DNA from: Allodiplogaster sudhausi
Taxonomy: Eukaryota > Nematoda > Chromadorea > Rhabditida > Diplogasteridae
Direction: 5' to 3'
DNA: 64,000 nt
Assembly: GCA_945643635.1 (NCBI GenBank)
Contig: CALZFC010000026.1
Span: 1,070,001-1,134,000 of the forward strand
The notes beneath the pieces were generated by a model. It did not search any database, was not told where the DNA came from, and was given only the letters and a program-made list of their open reading frames with translations. The position numbers and the translations under genes were made by a program. Positions 47,150 to 57,468 of the stretch are shown here, one piece after another (within the stretch, counting starts at the first letter, position 1; every line of letters begins with the position of its first letter).

Positions 47150-48940
47150 CGAAACCAGCTCTATTATAGCCTCCTTGTCTACCGTAATATTTTGAATAAT
47201 TAAATGGATTTCCGTTTGAAGCCTTTGCACGTTTGAACATACTATTGCAGTTTTTCGGTGACCGCCCTTCTTTAATTAAATTTAGCTTAGACAAGGAGAG
47301 CTCGCCTTCGTGAAGCCTGCTTTCTAAAAGAACGAGACAATTTATACCAAGCAGATCAAGGCGTATAAGCAGTTCGCTTTCGAGACGGTGAAATGTTTTT
47401 TTTTAAATATAATTTATAATTTTTTTTTACGAACTTTACAGAGTGAAATAATGAATACCAGACTTTTTTTAAATTTTGTTCCTCCAAGGTGTCGCTAATC
47501 GCATCTGACGCTGGTCGTGAAATATCGAAGCCGAATATTGACAAGGTCTTCGAGCTGGAAAAGCGACAGAGTGACCTGCACGAGCCAAGAGAGCAAATAA
47601 AGAGAAGCGCTAATCTTCTCATGCTCAGCGAGTTGCACACGGTCTTTGCGCTTGTTCGCTTTCAATCTCTTCTTATTTTGCTGACTCGTCTTACGTATTT
47701 ATGCGGATAATAACATTTATCTACAATTCGTTAAATCAGATAGCTCTTCGTGCACTAAGTGGTGAGATTTTGCAGATTGACTGGCCGCGGTACTTCAAGT
47801 TGTTAGCCCTTGAAGTACCGGCGCTTCTCACCTACTTCGATGCTGATCCTGGCTTTCAAATCTTCAATTTACCCCACCTGCAAGTCCTGAACCAGTTGCT
47901 CAAGTGGGCCTACCTATGAAGATAAATATCTTCAAACCCTCAAAAATATATACTTTTAATTTCGACATACTATTTTAGTGAGAAAAATCACAATGGTTCT
48001 GACTATGTATGAATTCATAATCTTCAGTGAAACCGACTCGCGCGTACTGGCCAACTACATCTTTCTTGCGTACGCGAACTCCTACATATCGCAGTTGGAC
48101 TCGAGATATGCTCAGATTAAGCAGGCATGCAGTAAACTTTAAAAAAAACTATAAAAAATGTATGTATGAACATGGCATTTTCCAGAGTTTGAACAAGGTC
48201 ATTGACGATGAGGAGGCGTCTGAGGAGCGGTTTGAGGAGTGTCTCTTCGTGGTTGCGCGTCTCAATCACGCGCTAAGCTCTCTTTACGTCGAGAAGCACT
48301 TCAAGGAGGTGCCGTTATGACCAGGTCTCCCGTGGCTTTTCAAAGTGGAGACGAATCTTTGCTTGAGGACGCGAAAGCGGCGGCGAATGCGATGATCGAT
48401 GAGATTGGCGCAGCATTCCACGAGATAATCGAAGGCAATAATTGGATGGACAACAATACTAAGAATGTCAGAGCTCATCTTTGATGCAAAATAGTTTAGG
48501 CTGTTAGTGCGTCCTCGTAATACTATCTGCATTCCTCTTTCAGGAAGCACTGAATAAACTCACCGTCGTCTCCCGCAAGATTGGCTATCCCGACTGGATT
48601 GTGGAACGATTCTTCTTTTTTTGGGAATAAAATATTGATATTAAACTTTTAGTATCTCACATTGAAAAATAGAAACCCTCCCTCTAATAGTGCCCCCTCT
48701 CGCAAGGGTATTGAAAAATAGAACCCCCGGGGGTACTAATCGAGAAAATACGGTATATATAATTTGGCAAGCCGTTTGGCGGACTGATGTCATTGCGTTG
48801 TTCCTGGTAGTAAGCATTGGCATCGGTCGGATTCCCGGTAAACACGAGTCGGTCGAAGGGCTCGAGGAGACGGCCAAGGTGAAAGTTGAATACCCACTGG
48901 TTAACCTTGGTCACTCCCAGGGCGCACGAGTCCGTTGTCA
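47150..48940 (+). repeat. Second, nearly identical copy of the 1.8-kb duplication
   Basis: Aligned with 45341-47149 I find two substitutions (near 47200 and 48808) and three single-base length changes in homopolymers, in about 1.8 kb. Exons and lesions are the same as in the first copy. Unlike the first copy, the inverted exon continues past the junction (to 48950) into its intron. Confidence 0.9.
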
Positions 48941-48950
48941 GGACATCCAA
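48746..48950 (-). pseudogene. Inverted M13 exon (N-A-Y-Y segment), copy 2
   Basis: Same exon as at 46938-47132 but with its intact acceptor (TTCCTCCAG on the - strand) and the start LDVLTTDSCALGVTK. Locus 2 has the direct-orientation equivalent at 54066-54270, starting LDVLPTNSYSQGVNK. Confidence 0.85.
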
Positions 48951-49139
48951 CTGGAGGAACATTACCAAATCTTGATGCCGAATTTTTATGAAGCATCCCG
49001 AATTCAATGGAATCATCACTGGAATATACGTTTTACAACAGATTTATCATGAATTTGGCATCAGTTCATTGGAAAGAGCACCCCATGCCTCCAGGATCCG
49101 TTCGAAGTACATCTCTATAGAGATGAGGTATTAGACTGT

Positions 49140-49290
49140 TAGGGGGGGGGTACTATTGGAGGGGGGGGGGTTCTACTAGAGGGAGGGGTTCTATATTTCA
49201 ATGGCATTTTCAGGGGGGGGGTACTATTAGAGGGGGGTTCAAATAAATGGGGGGGTACTAATAGAGAAAATACGGTATATATATATATAT
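49140..49290. repeat. G-run repeat GGGGTACTATTAGAG with AATACGGTATAT end
   Basis: Four G-runs of 6 to 10 bases alternate with TACTATT(A/G)GAG, TTCTACTAGAG and TTCAAATAAAT. This is the related, longer member of the repeat at 46850-46945. The spaced G-runs could form G-quadruplex structures. Confidence 0.75.
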
Positions 49291-50620
49291 TTTTTTGTTT
49301 TACTCATAAAATGGAGTTAGAGCATAAACCTTCGACTTTCACTTACATATAAGCGGTTTAAAGGAGACCATAAGGGAGAAACTCCTTACCACAATTCTCT
49401 GACATAGACAGATTGATAAAAAGTACGGTGTAAAGAATCCACAGAAATTATGCTACTGCCCCTCGCCTCTCTTTACAGAAACTTGTGCTTTGGTCAAATG
49501 CTATACGTGCCGACGTGTTAAGCAAAAGCCGGCAAATGTTGGTTGCGCGCACCATATGCATGAGTTTGATGTGTAGCCTTCAAACAACCGCGTCGGCCCC
49601 GTCGTAGCTCTGCCAAATTCTTTTTTTAATGGCGGGAAAATCAAATATTCGCTAATTCAAAGTTTAGAATACAGTTAATCTCCTCAGGGCAGAGGAATTT
49701 TTGTGACTTTAGGTCACTTGTTATCGAAGTTACCAGCTCAACCTGACTGAATAATTAAAAAAAAAACAAGACACTATTTAAACGCCTCAGGCTTCATTTA
49801 AATGCTCCGGAACAACTCTCACGTTCTGCGTGCACGTAATTCAAAAAAGATGCATACATATTGACAAATAGTGCAAAAAACATTTATTGATTGTCAGCTT
49901 TCCCTGCCGCGATTCTGCAGCCACCTTTCTTCTGCCACGGATTTCCACTTGCACTCAATTATGGCGCCATCGGACATGAATTCACGCATGGATTCGATGA
50001 TGTCGGTGAGAGAAGGACAATATAGTGCATTTATTAGTAGTTTGAATTTTTTTGGAAATAATAATTTTTTATTATTGTTATAATTATTATAAAATTAAAA
50101 ACAATGCTCCTAAAAAAATTAAAAACAGGCAAAAACTATGATGGCAACGGCAACCTGCACAACTGGTGGGAGCCGGATACCAGAAACATGTTTGAAGAAC
50201 GCTCTCAGTGCTTCGTCAAGCAATATTCCGCAGAATATGTAGGTCGCCGCAAGAATTAACTATGCCAGTTTTACAAACAGAATTTGTACTTTTGAAACAG
50301 TTAAAAACAATTCTTCTATTTAAACTTTCATAGTTCGAACGAATCCAGAAGAGCGTGAATGGAACATCTACACTGGGAGAAAACATCGCAGACAACGGCG
50401 GGATCAAGCAATCTATTCGAGTTTGTTCTGAACTTGGACTTTGAAGTAGTACTCAAGAGCTGTAAATAATAGCTGTATATCAAGAACTGGTATCTGTTTT
50501 CACATGAAGTCGTTGTTGCAGGCCTACAGCAAGCATCTCAATGTGCACGGCCGCGAACCTCGTACGCCTCTCGTCGATCAGCTCACCAACGAACAACTCT
50601 TCTTTGTCGGCTTTGCGCAG

Positions 50621-50684
50621 GCAATCCATTCATTTAATATTTGCGTAATACCGTACTTTCTTGCACTCAAGTCAATCTGTTTAG
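50621..50684 (+). other. GC-AG intron of M13 locus 1 (64 bp)
   Basis: The exon ends TTTGCGCAG followed by GCAATC, and the next exon starts after CTGTTTAG with CCGTATTGC. The join gives GFAQPYCRNVKPEEL, matching the conserved FAQ..C region of M13 enzymes without a gap. No GT in the region gives the same reading. The equivalent introns at 52565 (GCAAAC) and 56472 (GCAAGC) in locus 2 behave the same way. Confidence 0.8.
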
Positions 50685-52470
50685 CCGTATTGCCGCAACG
50701 TGAAGCCGGAGGAGCTAGCCGATCAGATCCTCAATGATGAACATGCGCCTGCCCGCACTCGCGTTAAAGTCGTCCTGGCGAACCTGCCAGAGTTTGCTGA
50801 GGTCTCTCTGAATATTGCTATAGATTGTATCAATAATCACATGCTGTTATAACATTCTTGAAATTGTACATTCAGGCATACAATTGCCCGGTCGGCTCCA
50901 TTATGAATCCTGCAGAACGCTGTACAATCTGGTAAAAGGCAGCCATATCCTTAACTTCTTCACGATAAATAGTTGTTTTGACTAAAAGAAAACTACGACC
51001 ACACACACAGAGATGCCTATCAACAGCATGGTTATATGTAATTGAAAAGAGACAATGAATTATCTTTCCCATCGATTGTTGTAATCGCAACGGATTTTAG
51101 GCGGTGTGGAGGCTACCGCGGACAGCTGGGAATTAGTGCGCTCTCGACGATTACGCCGTATGCAGCAGCAGCAGCAGGGACAGCGATTACAGCATTTAAA
51201 AGGAACAAAATGAAACTCAACCGTAATCTAGTTTAATTTTTCCTAACCATTGTCTCTCTAATCATCTTGACATATTATTTTATCTTTCATACTTTTCATC
51301 CATAGTACAATTCAGGGCAAGAAGTGCTTGCTAATCAAATATTATTCAAAGCAACAAGCGCATGCTAATATATCATGGTCACTTCATCCGTCTTCTCCGC
51401 TCGAGCCTGGTCGGGTTTTCTCTCACTCTTCCTTCTTTGCTTCTTCCAATATTCGACTTGGCTCCTTTATATTTATTAAACCCTGTATAGTAGTTCAAAA
51501 GTTCAAATTTCTAGTGTGAGGTCCTGACAAGACGACTGAGAGGACAGACGAAGTACCATGTTGCCGCTCCTTCTGTTGATCTTTGCTGTCTTTGTGGCGG
51601 CGCCTCCAGTGCCTGAAATCCCGCGCCATCTCGACATTGGAACTTCACAGGTAGAGAAAATTTATTCTACTAGGCGGAATAAATTGCCAAGGGCGCAGAA
51701 ATAGACGCCAAAAATGGCATCGCAAAAAAAAGTTTTCTTTTAAGTGCATATTTAATTATTTTCACTAATCAGGGATTCATCGATGCCGGAAAGATGCTCG
51801 TTGCTTCCATGAATACTAGTGTTCGTTTCGGCGCATAAATACATATTTACTAATTAGAAGTATTTTAATTTTCTATGCAGGTGGGTCCATGCGAAGACTT
51901 CTACGGCTTTGCGTGCGGTGGCTGGGTTGCTGCGCATCCGACTCCTGCCAACGTATCCGACTATTCGCTCTTTGAAGTTCTGAGAGATCGAGTTATCGAC
52001 GCAGTTAAAGGCAAGAGAAAATATTTTGCATGATCTATAGTTGAACGAAATCACTTTGTAAGAATAAGAGATAAAACATTACTTTTCGAACGAATGCAAT
52101 GCTTTAGACCTCCTGTCGTCTCCTCTGGACTCTTCTCCATCAAAGGCCAAGCAGATGGTCCATTCTCTCTACAGGGCATGCATGGACGAGGAGGCCATTG
52201 AGAGAGCGAAGGGAGCCGATCTCATCAAAGGAATCGAAGTCTCTAGCAATCATTATTATATCTTTTCTCTCTTTCTCTCTCTTCTCTCCCTCTCAGTCTC
52301 TCTCACCATTTCAGGCTTTCGGTGCCTGGCCAATGCTTACCCCGGACTGCCATTCGGATGCCTTTGACCTGACCTCCCTGCTTGCCCGCGCTTCTTTTCG
52401 CCTCCCGACAACAACTTTTCTTACTCTCAACATTGGCATCGATCCCAAAAACAATACGCGAAGGATTCTT

Positions 52471-52797
52471 CAGCAAGCATATCGAGATGCACGGCCGCGA
52501 ACCTCGTACGCCACTCGTTGATCAGCTCACCAACGAACAACTCTTCTATGTCGGTTTTGCGCAGGCAAACCAGTCATTTAATATTTGCATAATATCGTAC
52601 TTTCTTGCATTCAAGAACCGCTTTGACATCAATAAAATATTTATGAACTTTGGCGGGAAAACAAATCATAGTCTGTTCAGCCTTGGTGCCGCAAAGTGAC
52701 GCTGAAGGCGTTGGCCAAACAACTCCTCAATGATAACCACGCGCCTGCTCGCATTCGCATTAAAGTCGTACTAGCGAACCTGCCAGAGTTTGCTGAG
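52471..52797 (+). pseudogene. Misplaced C-terminal M13 exons inside locus 2
   Basis: The exon at 52471-52564 (HGREPRTPLVDQLTNEQLFY, then VGFAQ) and the one at 52681-52797 (PWCRKVTLK, NLPEFAE) belong near the C-terminus of an M13 enzyme. They sit directly after the N-terminal exon ending RRILQ. The shared CAG at 52471-52473 marks the join. The reading frame shifts across the join. Confidence 0.85.
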
Positions 52798-54275
52798 GTC
52801 ACTTTGAATATTGCTATAGATTGCATCAATAATCACATGCTGTTATTATAAAAAAAACATTTAACAGTTGTCGCATCTGATGCTGGTCGTGAAATATCGA
52901 AGACGGAGCTCCGCGAGGATATTGACAAGGTCTTCGAGCTGGAAAAGCGACTGAGTGACCTGCACGAGCCAAGAGAGCAAATAAAGAGAAGCGCTAATCT
53001 TCTCATGCTCAGCGAGTTGCACACGGCCTTTGCGCTTGTTCGCTTTCAGTCTTCTTATTTTTCTGCCTCTCATGTATAATACCATTTAACTACAATTCGT
53101 TAAATCAGATCGCTCTTCGTGCAATAAGTGGTGAGATTTTGCCAGATTGACTGGCCGCGGTACTTCAAGTTGTCAGCCCTTGAAGTACCGGCGCTTCTCA
53201 CCTACTTCGATGCTGATCCTGGCTTTCAAATCCTCAATTTACCCCACCTGCAACTCCTGAACCAGTTGCTCAAGTGGGCCTACCTAGGAAGATAAATATC
53301 TTCAAACCCTCAAAAATCTATACTTTTAATTTCGACAAATTATTTTAGTGAGAAAAAATCACAATGGTTCAAATGTATAAATAAAAAATCTTCAGTGAAA
53401 CCGACTCACGTGTACTGGCCAACTACATCTTTCTCGCGTACGCGAACTCCTACATATCGCAGCTGGACTCGAGATATGCTCAGATTGAGCAGGCATGCAG
53501 TAAACTTTAAAAAAAAACTTTAAAAAATGTATGTACGAACATGGCATTTTGCAGCGTTTGAACAAGGCCGTTGACGATAAGGAGGCGTCTGTGGAGCGAT
53601 TCAAGGAGTGTCTCTCCGTGGTTGCTCGCCTCAATCACGCGCTGAGCTCTCTTTACGTCGAGAAGCACTTCAAGGAGGTGCCTGCTTTCCCGTGGCTTCT
53701 CAAACAGGAGACGAATCTGTTTGAGGACGCGAAGCGGCGGCGGATGCGATGATCGATGAGATTGGCGCAGCTTTCCGCGAGTCAATCGAAGGCAATAATT
53801 GGATGGACAACAATAAAAAGAATGTCAGAGCTCATCCAAGATGCCAAATAGTTCAGTCTGACAGTGAATCCTCGTAATACTATCTGCACTACTCTTTCAG
53901 GAAGCACTGAACAAACTCGCCATCGTCTCCCGCAATATTGGCTATCCCGACTGGATGGTGGATGACGAGAAACTGGACAACTTCTATGAGGCTGTAAATA
54001 GTTTTTAGATGCTTAATACAAATTCGGCATCATAAAAAAAATAAAATTTCGCAATGTTCCTCCAGTTGGACGTCCTGCCAACGAACTCGTACTCCCAGGG
54101 AGTGAACAAGGTTGGCCAGTGGATACTCAATTTTGGCCTTGCCCTCCTCCTCGAGCCCTTCGATCGACTCGAGTTTACCGGGAATCCGACCGATGTCAAC
54201 GCTTACTACCATTTCAAACACAACGACATCAGTCAGCCCGACGGCTTACCAAAATTTTTTTACACATTCATTACG

Positions 54276-54284
54276 CTCTAACTC

Positions 54285-54375
<91 letters not shown>

Positions 54376-55528
54376 CCGCAGATGATTTTCCCAAACCGCT
54401 TGAAAATGTAAATGAGTACTGTTTTTGTAGAGTTTAGGTGATTAGAAAACGATTTCTAAAATCAGAATCTCACGAAAGTTTGAAATTATCTTACAAAAAC
54501 GCCTTAAAAAATTCGAATTCCTGGGGAAAATGGGCCTCCTACAGTAAGCCTGTCCACGTATTTCAATGTGCCAAACGGAGTTCGGCTGGTCAGATGCTCG
54601 AACCAGACGATAGTAGTTGTGCTCGATAAATTTAATCCCTATTAATTTTCCATTCTTTTGCTTTTTTAAAAATCTAATTTTATATCCGGCTAATCTCCAT
54701 GATCATTCTTCTAAGTGCTTTCACACCCTCAAATCGCCTCTATCGAAGTGGTTAATTATTTCGACTAAAAAATAGCCACATAATCAACGACAATTCACTA
54801 TCGCCTCGCAGAATCTCGGTCATAGTCTACATAGGTATACTGGCGGATGTCTTCTATCATAAAATGATGTTTAAAAATCCCGAGGACATCTGGGATACAT
54901 ATTAAATCATTATAAGTGGGAGAAACCATGAAGTGATAATTTTGTTCGAGGGAAATTTTTCGTGTTTGCTCGCAATATACGAACAAAAAAATCAGTGTAC
55001 TGAATCCAGATTGGCTTTAAGTATAATCTCTCTGCAAGATGCGATCAGGGAATACCGATAAACGAAATAGAACGAAAAAATGAGCTTGCACCTGTTTCAG
55101 CTGGAAACTATCTATCAATGATATCTCCTTATCGCCTCGCAGAAATTCGACAAGAAACCGCGTAGCTATCACACAACATGCCATCTAATATTAAATTAAA
55201 ATAAGAATCCACGAGCTTGCGGATGAACCAAATTATTGTTGAAAAACTGAAAAAGCCAAGCTCACGGAAAAAAGCTTCTAATGAGGTTTTTTCAGCGTAG
55301 TGCCCGTGTATGCAAGGCAGAATAGCGCCCAACACTTTGAAAAACCTTCCTTTAAAATACTGACAAAAAGATTCTTGACATGTTTACCGACAAACTGCAA
55401 AAAAATAAAAAAGTTATAGAACAAGCTCTCTTCAAAAATTTGAATTTATCAGTCCGAACGTGACAAATTCCGCTAATTCCGTTACGGTAGGTTGACCCAG
55501 TTTTGTGTTATGTCATTCTTTCACTCTG

Positions 55529-55602
<74 letters not shown>

Positions 55603-55628
55603 AGTTTTACATATAAAATTGAGTTAGA
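54276..55628. mobile_element. Possible 1.35-kb insertion with inverted ends in M13 locus 2
   Basis: The interval starts with GCTCTAACTCCATTTTATAT followed by a long (AT)n, and ends with (AT)n, then TATAAAATTGAGTTAGAGC, an inverted copy with one mismatch. Locus 1 has one copy (ATAAAATGGAGTTAGAGC near 49306) at the equivalent place. The inside (54372-55530) has no counterpart in locus 1 and no recognised protein; the motif TATCGCCTCGCAGAA occurs in it twice (near 54800 and 55129). Transposon or other insertion is an inference. Confidence 0.45.
54287..54371. repeat. (AT)n microsatellite
   Basis: Pure AT dinucleotide run of about 85 bp just after the N-A-Y-Y exon of M13 locus 2. A CT tract followed by a second AT run lies at about 55529-55597. 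Confidence 0.98.
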
Positions 55629-56871
55629 GCATAACTTTCTACTTTCACTTATAAGCGGTTTAAATGCTCCGGAACAACTCTCATGTTCTGTATGTATTTA
55701 TAGCAATTCAAAGAAAACATTCATACATATTGACAAATAGTGCAAAAAAAATTCATTGATTGCCAGCTTTCCCTGCCGCGATTCTCCAGCCGCCTTTCTT
55801 CTGCCACGGATTATGGCGCCATCGGAACTATAATCGGACACGAGTTCACGCATGGATTCGACGATCACGGTGAGAGATGGACAATTTTGAGCATTTATTA
55901 GAAGCTTTAAGTTCCTTCTTTTTCGGAAAGAATATTATTATTATTATTCTTATAATTATTACATATAAAATAAAAATAACCCTCCTATACGGCGCAGGCA
56001 AGAACTATGATGGCAACGGCAACTGGTGGACTGGTGGAATCCTGAAGAACGCTCTCAGTGCTTCGTCAAGCAATATTCCGCAGAATATGTAGGTTGACTT
56101 AATGTCTATCTCGCGGCAAGAATTAATTATGTTTTTACTAATTGAATTTGTACTTTTGAAACAGTTAAAAACAATTCTTCTATTGAAACTTTCATAGTTC
56201 GAACGAATCCAGCAGAGCGTGAATGGAACATCTACACTGGGAGAAAACATCGCAGACAACGGCGGCATCAGACAATCTTTTCGAGTTCGTTCTGAATTTG
56301 GACATTGAAGTGGTACTCAATACTGATCACTTGCATATTAGCCATTTTTTAAACCTGAAGTCGTTGTTCCAGGCCTACAGCAAGCATCTCAAGATGCACG
56401 GCCGCGAACCTCGTACGCCCCTCGTCGATCAGCTCACCAACGAACAACTCTTCTTTGTCGGCTTTGCGCAGGCAAGCCATTAATTTCATATTAGCATAAT
56501 ACCGTATTTTCGTGCACACAAGTCGTTTTGAGAGCAATAAAATATATCAAAATTGGCGGAAAAAAATCTCAGCCTGTTTAGCCGTGGTGCCGTAAGGTGA
56601 CGCCGAAGGCGTTGGCCCACGAGCTCCTCAATAGTGGCCATGCGCCTGCCCGCACTCGCATTAAAGTCGTCCTGGCGAACCTGCCAGAGTTTGCTGAGGT
56701 CACTCTGAAAATTGCTATAGATTGTATCATTTATCACATGCTGTTATAACATTCTTGAAATTGATCAAATTTTTTTTAAACATTTAACAGATGTCAAAGC
56801 TGTATTTTCAGGCATACAATTGTCCGGTCGGCTCTACTATGAATCCTGCAGCGCGCTGTACAAATTGGTAA

Positions 56872-57468
56872 ACGGCAGCCCCCAAGCTCTTCACGATAAA
56901 TAATAGTTTTGACTAAAAAAAACTACGACCACACAGAGATACACAGAGAAAAAAAAGATATATCACTGCTCTGATTGACTACAGATAGTTTTGGACGCTT
57001 CGGATGGGGTTGCGCAATCAGAACTGTTGCTGCCAGCGAACGGATTCAGCTTCATTCATTTTCTTTATGTACTCCAGCAGAAGAAAGGAAGGAAAAACGA
57101 CCTTGTTGGGTGGTGGTTTTTTAAAATAAGAGTTTTGAATTAGTTTGACTCTCGCAGGGAATTACATTAAAATGGAGTGCGTACTACGATCTCAGGGTTG
57201 TTTTAAAAACGGACGTGTGTGTGTGTTTTTTAGGGGAGACGCGTGCGGCTTTGGGTGGTTTATATTGCATGTTTTATATTGCATGCTTGCATGTTTCTAT
57301 AGTTGTTGTATGCGTTATTTGTTGCGTTATTTCTTCGATGAAAGTGTGTTTACGCAAACTGCAAGCCTTTCTACGTTCAGTAATCGCTTGTTTCGAAGAT
57401 GTGTTGTGTGTAATATTAGAGTCGAAAAAAGATGCTGAGCTTTTTAGAAGAAGATAAAGACAAAAGCA
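56872..57468. other. Intergenic region before the SR splicing factor
   Basis: About 600 bp between the stop of M13 locus 2 and the ATG of the splicing factor. No domain is seen in its open frames. It should contain the splicing-factor promoter and 5' UTR. Confidence 0.5.

Larger units (their letters stand above)
43875..50935 (+). pseudogene. Neprilysin-like M13 metallopeptidase locus 1, rearranged
   Basis: Family: secreted or membrane zinc endopeptidases that cleave peptides. The 5' exons (43875-43967, 44084-44131, 44241-44370, 44468-44598, 44698-44856) give a signal peptide (MLPLLLLTFAVLAAAPP), [13 protein letters not shown] and GAWPMLTPDWHSDAF. The 3' exons (49898-50005, 50129-50238, 50334-50420, 50522-50620, 50685-50801, 50875-50935) give HEFTHGFDD (HExxH zinc site), NWWEPDTRNMF, NGTSTLGENIADNGG (third zinc ligand), TNEQLFFVGFAQ, NLPEFAE and NPAERCTIW, then stop. 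The middle is duplicated (45341-47149 and 47150-48940), has frame lesions, and its N-A-Y-Y exon is inverted. The exon for the GLGLP region is not found. As assembled it cannot give a complete peptidase. I call it a damaged gene; misassembly remains possible. Confidence 0.8.
51558..56871 (+). pseudogene. Neprilysin-like M13 metallopeptidase locus 2, rearranged
   Basis: Paralogue of locus 1. 5' exons: 51558-51650 (signal peptide MLPLLLLIFAVFVAAPP), 51773-51820, 51881-52010 ([13 protein letters not shown]), 52108-52238, 52315-52473. Middle: 52868 to about 53047, 53146-53273, 53396-53492, 53555 onward, 53901-53993, 54066-54270 (TGNPTDVNAYY, direct orientation). 3' exons: 55767 to about 55871, 55998 to about 56090, 56198-56283 (LGENIADNGG), 56373-56471, 56582-56698, 56812-56871 (ends RCTNW). 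Lesions: two C-terminal exons inserted after 52473; a single-base deletion in the EDAK segment near 53733; a 17-base deletion and frame loss in the HExxH exon; a deletion in the exon after it. It probably encodes no active peptidase. Confidence 0.8.

Noticed and set aside
54438..55335. Open frames inside the insertion in M13 locus 2
   Set aside because: Short, AT-rich, no motif and no splice context; not called as genes.
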